Part shown: one piece after another, positions 45,228 to 53,875 of the stretch
Layout of the letters: each line of letters begins with the position of its first letter
Numbering within the stretch: the first letter of the stretch is position 1
Assembly: GCA_963726005.1 (NCBI GenBank)
Contig: CAVSAT010000001.1
Span: 1 to 64,000, forward strand
Direction of reading: 5' to 3'
Length of the DNA: 64,000 nucleotides
DNA from: Bog-473 sp963726005
Lineage (GTDB): Bacteria; Actinomycetota; Acidimicrobiia; Acidimicrobiales; RAAP-2
Notes under the pieces: model-generated
The model's database searches: none
Told to the model about the DNA's origin: nothing
Seen by the model: only the letters and a program-made list of their open reading frames with translations
Made by a program: the position numbers and the translations under genes

Positions 45228-46318
45228 GCGGCATCCACCACTTCGTCCCGGTCCTGCACCACGGCGATGCCGTGGGACGCCACACCCTGCGACTCCGCGA
45301 CGCGAGCCGGGCGCGCGGGCTCCGCTCGGAGATCTACGTCGACACGGTCGACGCCGAGACGGCGGGGGAGGCGCTTCCCGTGCTCTCCTACCCCGGGGCG
45401 GCCCGGCCGGGAGACGTCGCCGTCTACCAGTTCGCCACGGCCTCGGCCATGGCGCCGTGGCTGGCTGGTCGGCCCGAGACGCTCGTCGTCAATTACCACA
45501 ACATCACGCCCCCCGAGCTGATGGCGCCGTGGGACAACCATCTCGCACTCGGGCAGCTGCGTGCGCAGGGTGACCTACGCCTGCTGGCACCACGCGCGGC
45601 GCTGGCCGTCGCCGACTCGGCCTACAACGAGGCGCACCTGGCCGAGGCGGGATTCGTCACCACCGCGGTCATCCCACCCTCGGCTGCTCTCGACGCCGCC
45701 ATGACCGCGGTCGGCCGCGGCGAAACTGCTGCTGCACCGCCGGCGACCGGTCGCGGTGCGCGCTGGTTGGCCGTGGGCAGGGTGTCGCCCAACAAGGCGC
45801 TCGAGAACACCGTCGCGGCGTTCGCCGTGGCGCGCAGCCACGGCGATCCCGGGGCCACGCTGCACATCATCGGCAAGCCGGCGACGGACTCCTACGTGAC
45901 CGCGCTGCAGCGTTACGTGGCGGAGCTGGGGCTGGCCGGCTCGGTCCGCTTCACGGGCCACGCGAGCGACGCCGCGGTCGCGTCGGCCTACGCCGACGCC
46001 GACGTGCTCGTCGTGACCTCGGAGCACGAGGGCTTCTGCGTGCCGGTGGTCGAGGCGATGTCCGCCGGCCTGCCGGTTGTCGCCTTCGACCAGGGCGCGG
46101 TCCCCGAGGTGTTGGGCGGTGCGGGGACCCTGGTCACCGACAAGGACCCGTACGCCTTGGCCGCATCCATCGCCGCGGTGCTGGCCGACTCCCCGCGCCG
46201 CGACGCCATGGCCGAGGCGGGACGCCGGCGCCTGGCCCAGCTCGATCTCGAGACCGCGGCCGACCGGTTGGTCGACCTGCTGGTCCCCCTGACCGAGCGG
46301 CCTGCGGGACGGTCGTGA
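45224..46318 (+). CDS. Family 4-like glycosyltransferase, glycan locus paralogue 2
   Basis: A 364-residue GT-B enzyme. N-terminal GIHHFVPVLHHGDAVGRHTL, LVVNYHNITPPELMAPWDN, then ARWLAVGRVSPNKALENTVA and the donor site SEHEGFCVPVVEAMSAGLPV. Closest visible relative is the next gene (46315), with matching opening residues (MSGIHxFVPxLHxGDAVGRH), indicating tandem duplication. GTGA-coupled on both sides. Confidence 0.88.
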   Translation: MSGIHHFVPVLHHGDAVGRHTLRLRDASRARGLRSEIYVDTVDAETAGEALPVLSYPGAARPGDVAVYQFATASAMAPWLAGRPETLVVNYHNITPPELMAPWDNHLALGQLRAQGDLRLLAPRAALAVADSAYNEAHLAEAGFVTTAVIPPSAALDAAMTAVGRGETAAAPPATGRGARWLAVGRVSPNKALENTVAAFAVARSHGDPGATLHIIGKPATDSYVTALQRYVAELGLAGSVRFTGHASDAAVASAYADADVLVVTSEHEGFCVPVVEAMSAGLPVVAFDQGAVPEVLGGAGTLVTDKDPYALAASIAAVLADSPRRDAMAEAGRRRLAQLDLETAADRLVDLLVPLTERPAGRS

Positions 46319-47373
46319 GCGGCATCCACCAGTTCGTCCCGATGCTGCACCGCGGGGACGCGGTCGGCCGCCACACGCTGCGACTGCGCGAGGTGATGGC
46401 CGCACGCGGCATCCGCTCGCGGATCTATGTCGAGCTGGTCGACCCGGAGACCGCCTCGGAGACGCGCCCGTTCGCGAGCTACGCGCTGGAGGCCGAGAGC
46501 GGGGACGTCCTCGTCTACCAGTTCGCCACCGCGTCGGCCATCGCCGCGTGGCTGCAGGCGCGCTCCGAGACGCTCGTCGTGAACTACCACAACGTGACGC
46601 CGCCCGACTTCTACGCCGCCTGGGACAACGGCATGGCGCGCCACCAGCTGCAAGCCCAATCGGAACTGCGCGCGCTGGCGCCCCGAGCGACCCTCGGCCT
46701 CGCGGTCTCGTCGTTCAACGAGAGCGAGCTGCGCGGCGCCGGCTACGGCCGCACCGCGGTGGTCCCACCCGCCGCCATGGTGACGACGGGCTCGGCGGTG
46801 GCGACGGGCACGAGCAGCGACCGCTCGGGCGCGCGCTGGATCTGCGTGGGCCGCCTCGCCCCCAACAAGGCCATCGAGTTCGCCGTGATGGCCCTCCTCG
46901 TCTCCCGCGCGCACCACGATCCGGGGGCGACGCTCGACGTCGTCGGCCGGCCGGTGGTGCCCTCGTACACGAAGGCCCTCCATCGCTTCGTCGACGAGCT
47001 CGGCCTCCACGACGCCGTGACCTTCAGCGGCGCGCTGAGCGACGCCGGGCTCGACGCCGCCATGGCCGACGCCGACGTGCTCGTCATGACCTCGCTGCAC
47101 GAAGGCTTCGGGGTGCCCGTGCTCGAGGCCATGACGGTGGGGTTACCGGTGGTGGCCAACCGGATCGGGGCGCTCCCGGAGGTGGTCGACAATGGCGGCC
47201 TGCTGGTCGACACCACAGACCCGTCGGCCCTGGCCGGCGCCGTGGCGCGCCTGCGGGGCGAGCCGGGGCTCAAGGAGGCGCTGGCCGATGCCGCCCGGCG
47301 CCGCGTCGCCGAACTGGACCTTCCCTCCGCCGCCGACCGTGCCGTGGACCTGGTGTCGGCGCTGCAGGATTGA
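46315..47373 (+). CDS. Family 4-like glycosyltransferase, glycan locus paralogue 3
   Basis: A 352-residue GT-B enzyme, a tandem duplicate of the preceding gene: GIHQFVPMLHRGDAVGRHTL, ETLVVNYHNVTPPDFYAAWD, ARWICVGRLAPNKAIEFAVM and SLHEGFGVPVLEAMTVGLPV. GTG start fixed by the overlap. Probably adds a related residue to the same repeat unit or uses a different donor. Convergent with the glycosyltransferase at 47412. Confidence 0.88.
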   Translation: MSGIHQFVPMLHRGDAVGRHTLRLREVMAARGIRSRIYVELVDPETASETRPFASYALEAESGDVLVYQFATASAIAAWLQARSETLVVNYHNVTPPDFYAAWDNGMARHQLQAQSELRALAPRATLGLAVSSFNESELRGAGYGRTAVVPPAAMVTTGSAVATGTSSDRSGARWICVGRLAPNKAIEFAVMALLVSRAHHDPGATLDVVGRPVVPSYTKALHRFVDELGLHDAVTFSGALSDAGLDAAMADADVLVMTSLHEGFGVPVLEAMTVGLPVVANRIGALPEVVDNGGLLVDTTDPSALAGAVARLRGEPGLKEALADAARRRVAELDLPSAADRAVDLVSALQD

Positions 47374-47411
47374 GCCGGGACGCCGCTCGCCGGGAGCACC
47401 CGGGTCTGGGC

Positions 47412-48494
47412 TCAGGAGGCGCCAACGGCCTCTTGCACCAGCGACACGAAGCGCCGCGTCGACGCGGCCAGGTCGAACCCGGCCGCCCGTTCCGTGCCCG
47501 CCTCAACCATGACCTTGCGCAACGTCGCGTCCTCGAGCACCCGGCCCACGGCCGTGGCGAACGGCACCGGCGACTTGTCCGGAAGGACCAGGCCCGCGGC
47601 GCCGACGGTCTCGGGGACCGCGGTGACGCCGTAGGCGACGACGGGGACGCCGTGGCCCATGGCCTCGGCCAGCGGGACACAGAAGCCCTCGTGGTCCGAC
47701 GCCATCACGAAGACGTCGGCCACACGGTAGTACGCCTCGAGCTCCGCGCCCGTGACCGAGCCCGGAAGGTTGACGGCCGAGGTGAGCCCGAGCTCCTCGA
47801 TGAACGCGCGCAGCGCGGGCTCGTAGGTCACGCCGAGCGGCGAGCCGATGAGGTGCAGGCGCGCGGCCGGGTCGGCGACACGGCGCAGGACGTCGAGCAT
47901 CTTGACGAGGTCGTGGGGCGCCTTGTGCGGTGAGATTTTCCCCACGTAGAGCAGGTCGGCGCCGCCCTCGCGCTCCTTGCGGCGCACCAGAGAAGCCGTC
48001 AGCGCGGCGTCGGGCTCGTCGCTCTTGGCGTGCATGTCGATCAGCAGCGGGACCACGGCGGTCCCCTCGTAGCCCAGGGCCGCGAGCTCCGACTCGTTGA
48101 AGGCCGAGTCAGCGACGGCGAAGCGGCTCTGGGGGGCGAGGCGGGCCAGCTGCGTGCGTCCGAGCGCGGCCTCGTAGGCCACCGCCGGCTCCCAATCGCG
48201 CAACAGCGTCGCGGGCGTGATGTTGTGGTAGTTCACGAGCTTGGGCTCGGTCCGCGCCGCGAAGATGTCGTAGACCGGGCTCCCGATCGACGCTTGATAC
48301 AGCAGCCACCGGTCGCGACCCGCCCGCCCGAGTTCGATCACGGGCCGCCCCTCGTCCCCGACGTCGGGCGTGTGGCTCCCGTAGTAGATCTCCGAGTCGA
48401 TGCCCGCAGCGCGCAATCCATCGCGCAGGTTCAGCGCGCTGACTCCGATGGCGTCGCGGCTCGCGAGCGACGGTATGACCTGGTCGACCCGCAC
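47412..48494 (-). CDS. Family 4-like glycosyltransferase, glycan locus paralogue 4
   Basis: A 360-residue GT-B enzyme on the minus strand: VDQVIPSLASRDAIGVSALN, PKLVNYHNITPATLLRDWEP, DLLYVGKISPHKAPHDLVKM and ASDHEGFCVPLAEAMGHGVP. It shares the NYHNITP signature and gene length with the other paralogues. Divergent from the SpoIID-repeat gene across a 90-nt gap. Confidence 0.88.
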   Translation of the reverse strand: MRVDQVIPSLASRDAIGVSALNLRDGLRAAGIDSEIYYGSHTPDVGDEGRPVIELGRAGRDRWLLYQASIGSPVYDIFAARTEPKLVNYHNITPATLLRDWEPAVAYEAALGRTQLARLAPQSRFAVADSAFNESELAALGYEGTAVVPLLIDMHAKSDEPDAALTASLVRRKEREGGADLLYVGKISPHKAPHDLVKMLDVLRRVADPAARLHLIGSPLGVTYEPALRAFIEELGLTSAVNLPGSVTGAELEAYYRVADVFVMASDHEGFCVPLAEAMGHGVPVVAYGVTAVPETVGAAGLVLPDKSPVPFATAVGRVLEDATLRKVMVEAGTERAAGFDLAASTRRFVSLVQEAVGAS

Positions 48495-48584
48495 GGCCGT
48501 GCAGTGTACCGGCGAGGCCGCGCACCCCGATGGCGACGGCTATGCACCAATTCGCCCAGGTGGCGCCAGTAGCATTTTCGGATC

Positions 48585-50744
48585 GTGCTGCTGCTCGGAA
48601 CCCATGTCGCGCGCTCCGGGCTCGTGCGACGCCGCGCCCAGACCGCGACCGCCGCGCTCGTCGTCTCGTTGGGCCTCGTGGTGCCCGCCGCGCTGTTCGG
48701 CCCGGCGCCCAACGTGGCGGCGGCCGATCTCTCCGCTCCCAACCGGCCGTCCGTGCCGCTCCTCCCCGCCGCGCGGGCCCACGCCCTGCCGGGTGACGGA
48801 AACAGCGTGCGGATCGCCATGACGGAGAACGACGGCCTCGACGTCATCGTGTACTCGCCGGGCGGCGTGTCGGCGCCGGGTGTGGCCGGCTCATCCGCCG
48901 TCCGTTTCCAACAGACCGGCGGGACGTGGGCGGTCGACACCGGGCCCGGCTGTTCCGGCCCGTGGACCCAGGTGCTGGCCAACCAGGCCACGCCGGTGGC
49001 GTCACCGGTCAGTGGCGGGCTTCTGCAGTTGTGCGTCGCCAGTGGCAGCCCCATCGTGCACGGCACGTTGACGGCGCTCTACAACTCCCTCGGACAGGCG
49101 CGGTCGGTGAACACGCTGCCGCTCGAGCAGTACGTGGCGGACACGGCGCCCGGCGAGTCGCCGTCGGGCTGGGCCGGCCTCGGTGGTGCCGGCCCCCAGG
49201 GCATGAACTGGGGCTTCCAGGAGCTCGAGGCGCAGGCGGTCGCGGTCCGCTCCTACGTCCTGGCCAACCTCGGCGGCTACGGGGGCTACGCCGATACGTG
49301 CGACCTCACCTGCCAGACCTACCGCGGCACCCAGTACGAGACGTCGACGAGCATCGCCGCCGCCAATGACACGGCGGGCCAGGTCATGATCATGCCCGAC
49401 GGCATGATCGCCACCACCGAGTACTCCGCGTCGTCGGGCGGCTACACCTCGAGCGCCAGCCAGCAGTCGCCGTTCACCCCGGTGCCCGACGACGGCGACG
49501 CGGTGTGCGTGGCCGGTGCCTGCAACTCCAACCACCAGTGGACGACGTCGGTCAGCTACAGCGCCATTCAGGCTACGTGGCCCCAGATCGGCACCTTCAC
49601 GGGCTTTGGCGTCCCGACCACCGATCCGGGCCATCCCTACGACGCCTCCTACGGGCGTGTGGACACCCTCACGCTCAACGGAACCGGGGGGAGCATCACG
49701 ATTCCCGGCACCGAGTTCTACGGCGATCTCGGCCTCAAGTCGGATCTCTTCTCGGTGACCGGGGGCAACGGATCCACCGTCTCCATCTCGGGTCAGGGGT
49801 GGGGTCACGGTATCGGGATGGGGCAGTGGGGCGCGCTGGGCTACGCCATCGGGCAAGACCAGGGCAACGGCAACTGGACCTACCAGCAGATCGTCAGCCA
49901 CTACTACGGCCCCGCCACGCTGGGCAGCCTGCCGGGGGGCGTGAGCACGGTGGGCAGCAGCGGCGGCGTGGGAGGCTATTGGATCAACGCATCCGACGGC
50001 GGCGTGTTCAGCTTCGGCAACGCGCAGTTCCACGGGAGCACCGGCGGCATGCGGCTGAACCAGCCGGTCGTGGGGATGGCGTCGACGCATGATGCCGGCG
50101 GGTACTGGGAGGTGGCCACCGACGGTGGCGTGTTCAGCTTCGGCGACGCCCAGTTCCACGGCAGCACGGGCAGCATCCGGCTCAACAAACCGATGGTCGG
50201 CATGGCCGTCACCCCCGACGGCGGCGGGTACTGGCTGGTCGCCTCCGACGGCGGCATCTTCGCCTACGGCGACGCGGGCTTCGACGGCAGCACCGGCAGC
50301 CTCGTGCTCAACAAGCCGGTCATCGGCATGGTGCCGACGCGCGACGGCCGGGGCTACTGGCTCATAGCGTCCGACGGCGGCGTCTTCGCCTTCGGCGACG
50401 CCGGCTTCTTCGGGTCTCTCGGTGGGGCCCCGCCCGCGACCGCGCTGGTCGGGGTGGCCCCGACACCCGACGGCGGCGGCTACTGGGTTCTCGGTGCCAA
50501 CGGCACTGCGTACACGTTCGGCGACGCGCCCCAGGTGGGCGTCTCGGGCGTCTCGCCCGCGCTGAGCGGCATGCGGAGCCCGATGACGGGCCTCATCCCT
50601 GACTTCAGCGGACAGGGATTCGACGCCGTCAACGGGAGCGGGCAGGCCTTCGCCTTCGGCGACGCGCCCTACTTCGGGGACGTCACCACCGCCGTGCCCG
50701 GCTATTCAGGGCACACGGTCGGGATCGCTGCCACCCCCGGTTGA
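48585..50744 (+). CDS. Secreted SpoIID/LytB-domain protein with six GYWLVASDGG repeats
   Basis: A 719-residue exported protein. Signal peptide at residues 1-50 (hydrophobic ATAALVVSLGLVVPAALFG). The SpoIID/LytB domain lies at about residues 170-430: ELEAQAVAVRSYVLANLGGY, TEYSASSGGYTS and the diagnostic GQGWGHGIGMGQWGALGYA. The C-terminal 260 residues are six repeats of about 46 residues (GGYWLVASDGGIFAYGDAGF, GSTGSIRLNKPMVGMAVTPD) like those in the protein at 41781. SpoIID enzymes are lytic transglycosylases acting on denuded peptidoglycan glycan; here the repeat may anchor the enzyme to wall glycan (inference). Confidence 0.88.
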   Translation: MLLLGTHVARSGLVRRRAQTATAALVVSLGLVVPAALFGPAPNVAAADLSAPNRPSVPLLPAARAHALPGDGNSVRIAMTENDGLDVIVYSPGGVSAPGVAGSSAVRFQQTGGTWAVDTGPGCSGPWTQVLANQATPVASPVSGGLLQLCVASGSPIVHGTLTALYNSLGQARSVNTLPLEQYVADTAPGESPSGWAGLGGAGPQGMNWGFQELEAQAVAVRSYVLANLGGYGGYADTCDLTCQTYRGTQYETSTSIAAANDTAGQVMIMPDGMIATTEYSASSGGYTSSASQQSPFTPVPDDGDAVCVAGACNSNHQWTTSVSYSAIQATWPQIGTFTGFGVPTTDPGHPYDASYGRVDTLTLNGTGGSITIPGTEFYGDLGLKSDLFSVTGGNGSTVSISGQGWGHGIGMGQWGALGYAIGQDQGNGNWTYQQIVSHYYGPATLGSLPGGVSTVGSSGGVGGYWINASDGGVFSFGNAQFHGSTGGMRLNQPVVGMASTHDAGGYWEVATDGGVFSFGDAQFHGSTGSIRLNKPMVGMAVTPDGGGYWLVASDGGIFAYGDAGFDGSTGSLVLNKPVIGMVPTRDGRGYWLIASDGGVFAFGDAGFFGSLGGAPPATALVGVAPTPDGGGYWVLGANGTAYTFGDAPQVGVSGVSPALSGMRSPMTGLIPDFSGQGFDAVNGSGQAFAFGDAPYFGDVTTAVPGYSGHTVGIAATPG

Positions 50745-51482
50745 GGTCGCCATGACTTCGGCGAGGCGGGGGAACCGCCGCAGGCGGCCGAGCGGACCGA
50801 GCCGCCCCGCATCGACGCCGTGGTCCGCCGCGTTGAGCAGTCGCAGGTCGCCGCGGCTGTTGCCGTAGGCCCACAGCACCGGTTGCTCGCCGCCGTTGCT
50901 CGACAGCAGGCCCCGCGCGCGCAGGTAGACGACCAGGCGGGCGTACTTCTCGGCCCCACGGCAGTTCTTCCCCTCGTAGCCCCCGGTGAGGAGCCCCCCG
51001 CCGCCGACAGCGAGGCGCGTGGCCACGACACCGTCGACCCCGAGCTCCTCCGCGGCGGGGCTGACGTAGCACTCGGGCGAAGCGGAGACGATGACGATGT
51101 GATGTCCCTGCCGGCGGTGCCACTCGAGGCGGCGCCGCGTGTCCTCGCGCAGGTGCCGCTGCAGGTGGCGGTGGGCGAACGCCACTGAGTGGCGGTCGAC
51201 CTCTTCGACGGGGAGGCCTCCGAGGAGGCGGTGGAACAGCCGCTCCTTCGCGTCGTCCGCCGCCGAGCCGCCGGCCAGCGCGGCCCGCAGGAGCTGCGGC
51301 GAGAACCCCACGACGGCGCGCAGCACGGGCCAGACGCCGCGCAGGCTGACCAGGAAGGGGAACGTGCTCCCGGAGTCCGTGAGCGTGCCGTCGAAGTCGA
51401 ACGCGGCGACCGTGGGGCGCCGCGCCTCGATCCGTCCGTCTGGCGTGCGGTCAGTCGAGCGCAACGCCACCGCGGCCCGCAC
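50706..51482 (-). CDS. HAD-IB family phosphatase (SerB-like)
   Basis: A 258-residue HAD phosphohydrolase. Motif I VAAFDFDGTLTDSGSTFPFL, motif II VIVSASPECYVSP, and motif III/IV LWAYGNSRGDLRLLNAAD match the subfamily IB group (TIGR01490). Possible substrates are phosphoserine-like or lipid phosphates. Its 3' end overlaps the convergent SpoIID gene by 39 nt, and its 5' end overlaps the enoyl-CoA hydratase-like gene by 32 nt. Confidence 0.87.
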   Translation of the reverse strand: MRAAVALRSTDRTPDGRIEARRPTVAAFDFDGTLTDSGSTFPFLVSLRGVWPVLRAVVGFSPQLLRAALAGGSAADDAKERLFHRLLGGLPVEEVDRHSVAFAHRHLQRHLREDTRRRLEWHRRQGHHIVIVSASPECYVSPAAEELGVDGVVATRLAVGGGGLLTGGYEGKNCRGAEKYARLVVYLRARGLLSSNGGEQPVLWAYGNSRGDLRLLNAADHGVDAGRLGPLGRLRRFPRLAEVMATSTGGGSDPDRVP

Positions 51483-52278
51483 CTCCCGCGAATCGAGCCG
51501 CGCCGGCGAGCGTCTCGCCGCTCCGGATGACGTCGCGCCCGCGCCGCGCCTCCCCGATGGCGGCCTCCTCCTCGGTCAACCCCCACTGCTCGAGCGCGCT
51601 CATCCGGTCGGAGCGCAGGCACACCTGGGGCAGTGCGGCGAGCTCGTGGGCCAGCGCCACGGCCTGGGCCAGCGCCTGGCCCGGAGCGACGACCCGGTTG
51701 ACCAGCCCCATGGCGAGCGCCTCGGGGGCCGCCACCGCGCGGCCGGTGAGGATGAGGTCCATGGCCCGGCCGTGGCCCACGATGCGGGGCAGCCGTACCG
51801 TACCGAGGTCGCACAGCGGCACGCCGAAACGGCGGCAGAACACCCCGAAGACGGCGTCCTCGGCCGCCACCCGCAGGTCACACCAGAGAGCGAGCTCGAT
51901 CCCGCCGGCGACGGCGTACCCCTCGACGGCGGCGATGACGGGCTTGGACAGGGTCAGGCGGGTGGGGCCCATCGGCGCGGGCCCGTCGTCGGGGATGGGT
52001 CGCCGGTCGCCTTCGGCCACCGCCTTGAGGTCGGCGCCGGCACAGAACGACCCGCCGGCACCGGTCAGGACGGCCACCGAGCGGTCGTCGTCGGCGTCGA
52101 AGGCCAAGAAGGCCTCCCTGAGCTGGTCGGCGCAGACGCTGTCGACGGCGTTGCGTCGCTCGGGCCGGTTGACCGTGACCACGGCGACGGGACCGTCGTT
52201 CTCGACCACGAGCGTGTCAGCCCGGTACGGCACGTACCCACCCGGGGAGGGTGTGGCCGCGGGCGACACTGGGCTCAT
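51451..52278 (-). CDS. Enoyl-CoA hydratase/isomerase-family protein
   Basis: A 275-residue crotonase-fold protein: VTVNRPERRNAVDSVCADQL, VLTGAGGSFCAGADLKAVAE (oxyanion-hole block) and KPVIAAVEGYAVAGGIELAL. The region that usually holds the second catalytic Glu reads FGVPLCDLGTVRLPRIVG, without Glu at the expected place, so hydratase activity is doubtful and an isomerase or hydrolase variant is possible. The ATG at 52278 is chosen. Confidence 0.85.
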   Translation of the reverse strand: MSPVSPAATPSPGGYVPYRADTLVVENDGPVAVVTVNRPERRNAVDSVCADQLREAFLAFDADDDRSVAVLTGAGGSFCAGADLKAVAEGDRRPIPDDGPAPMGPTRLTLSKPVIAAVEGYAVAGGIELALWCDLRVAAEDAVFGVFCRRFGVPLCDLGTVRLPRIVGHGRAMDLILTGRAVAAPEALAMGLVNRVVAPGQALAQAVALAHELAALPQVCLRSDRMSALEQWGLTEEEAAIGEARRGRDVIRSGETLAGAARFAGGAGRGGVALD

Positions 52279-52463
52279 GGGGGCATTCTCGCACGGCGAG
52301 GTGGGGTGCCCGCACATCGATTTCCGGCCCGCCCCCAGGTGGGAGCGTCTTTTCCCAGTCCGGGCCCGGCGCGCCAGAAATATGACCAATCGTGTCGACA
52401 ATTGCGAGAGCGCCCGGTAAAGTCACACCCCGCATACAGAGCATCTCGATTCCAGGAGGACCT

Positions 52464-53099
52464 ATGGCAGTACGCCTTGGTGACACCGCCCCCGATTTCA
52501 CAGCAGACACGACGGAGGGCACCATCAACTTCCACGAATGGTTGGGCGACAGCTGGGGGATCCTGTTCTCCCACCCGAAGGACTTCACCCCGGTCTGCAC
52601 GACCGAGCTGGGTGCGTTCTCCAAGGCCAAGCCCGAATTCGACAAACGCAACGCCAAGCTCATCGGTCTCTCGGTCGACTCGGTCGAGTCGCACAAGGGT
52701 TGGGCCGGCGACATCGAGGAGACGCAGGGCTCCGCTCTGTCCTTCCCGCTGATCGGCGACGAGGACCGCAAGGTGGCGGACCTCTACGACATGATCCACC
52801 CCAACGCCAACGACACCCTGACGGTGCGGTCGGTCTTCATCATCGGGCCGGACAAGAAGGTCAAGCTGACGCTGACCTACCCGGCCTCGACCGGGCGCAA
52901 CGTGGACGAGATCCTGCGGGTGCTCGACTCGCTGCAGCTGACCGCCGACTACAAGGTGGCCACGCCGGTCAACTGGACCGAGGGCGACGACGTCATCATC
53001 GTGCCGGCAGTGAGCGACGACGAGGCAAAGGACCGCTTCCCCAAGGGCTGGAAAGCCCTCAAGCCGTATCTACGGGTGACGCCCCAGCCGAACCGCTGA
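52464..53099 (+). CDS. 1-Cys peroxiredoxin (Prx6 type)
   Basis: A 211-residue peroxiredoxin with the peroxidatic Cys45 in HPKDFTPVCTTELG and no other cysteine, so the 1-Cys type. Conserved Thr and Arg of the active site and the C-terminal arm (EDVIIVPAVSDDEA-like) are present. Reduces hydrogen peroxide and alkyl peroxides, probably recycled by a low-molecular-weight thiol. ATG at 52464 follows AGGAGG. Confidence 0.94.
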   Translation: MAVRLGDTAPDFTADTTEGTINFHEWLGDSWGILFSHPKDFTPVCTTELGAFSKAKPEFDKRNAKLIGLSVDSVESHKGWAGDIEETQGSALSFPLIGDEDRKVADLYDMIHPNANDTLTVRSVFIIGPDKKVKLTLTYPASTGRNVDEILRVLDSLQLTADYKVATPVNWTEGDDVIIVPAVSDDEAKDRFPKGWKALKPYLRVTPQPNR

Positions 53100-53140
53100 G
53101 CTCCCCGCCGGGGGGCCATCCTCTCGGACGTGATCGTGTG

Positions 53141-53166
53141 ACGTGCCGGCCTGCGGGCCGGCACGT
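53141..53166 (+). terminator. Rho-independent-like terminator after the peroxiredoxin gene
   Basis: ACGTGCCGGC pairs perfectly with GCCGGCACGT around a 6-nt loop, 42 nt past the peroxiredoxin stop. T-rich tail is minimal, as is common in high-GC actinobacteria. Confidence 0.7.
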
Positions 53167-53262
53167 TCGCGTCCGGGTCGCCGATCTGCGGTCACAGCCG
53201 GGGGACAAGATGTCGGCTGCTGCGCCGCTGGCGTACCCGAAAACCCGACCGAGGAGTGGACG

Positions 53263-53863
53263 ATGGCCGAACCCGAGACCTTCGTGCTGGCCGACCGGGC
53301 CCTGGCCCGGGTGGTCGCGCAAATCGTGCCCGACCAGTGGGACATGATCCTGCCGCGCACCTTCGTGACCCGGAGCCGCCCCGAGCCTCCACCCCTCCGG
53401 ACGCTGATCAACTACCTCGCCTTCGACGACGCCTGGGTGCCCGACGTGCTGGCCGGCCTGACCATGGAGCAGGCGGGGCCGGACAAGTTCGACGGCGATC
53501 TCCTGGGTGACGACCCGGTGGCGAACTTCGATGCCATCGTCGGACGCGCCTGCGCCGCCGCCTCCGCCGTGACGAACCTCGACGCCGTCGCCCACCTGTC
53601 CTTCGGCGACTACACGGTGCGCGAGTACTTCTGGCAGATCAACCAGTTCCGGGCGCTGCGGGCCCACGACATCGCCCGGGCCATCGGGGTCGACCCGGAC
53701 CTGCCGGATGACCTGGTACAGGGGATCTGGGACGAGGTGAGCCCTCACGCCGAGGAGTGGCGGTCCATCGGTGTCTTCCCGGACAGCGGTCCCGGTGCCC
53801 ACGGACGCGCCGCTGCTCAACCGGCTGCTCGGCCTGACCGGGCGGCAGCCCGCCACCGACTGA
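53263..53863 (+). CDS. DinB/TIGR03086-like metal-binding protein (3' frameshift)
   Basis: A helical-bundle protein of about 200 residues: ALARVVAQIVPDQWDMILPR, TLINYLAFDDAWVPDVLAGL and NQFRALRAHDIARAIGVDPD with metal-ligand His. The C-terminal frame is disturbed: after EWRSIGVFP the family-like ending VPVPTDAPLLNRLLGLTGRQ is one frame over, reached by removing the A near 53790, with the stop at 53861. The start at 53263 has a GAGGAG ribosome-binding site. Reaction unknown; mycothiol-dependent chemistry is possible. Confidence 0.78.
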
Positions 53864-53875
53864 GGGCCGGCTCCC

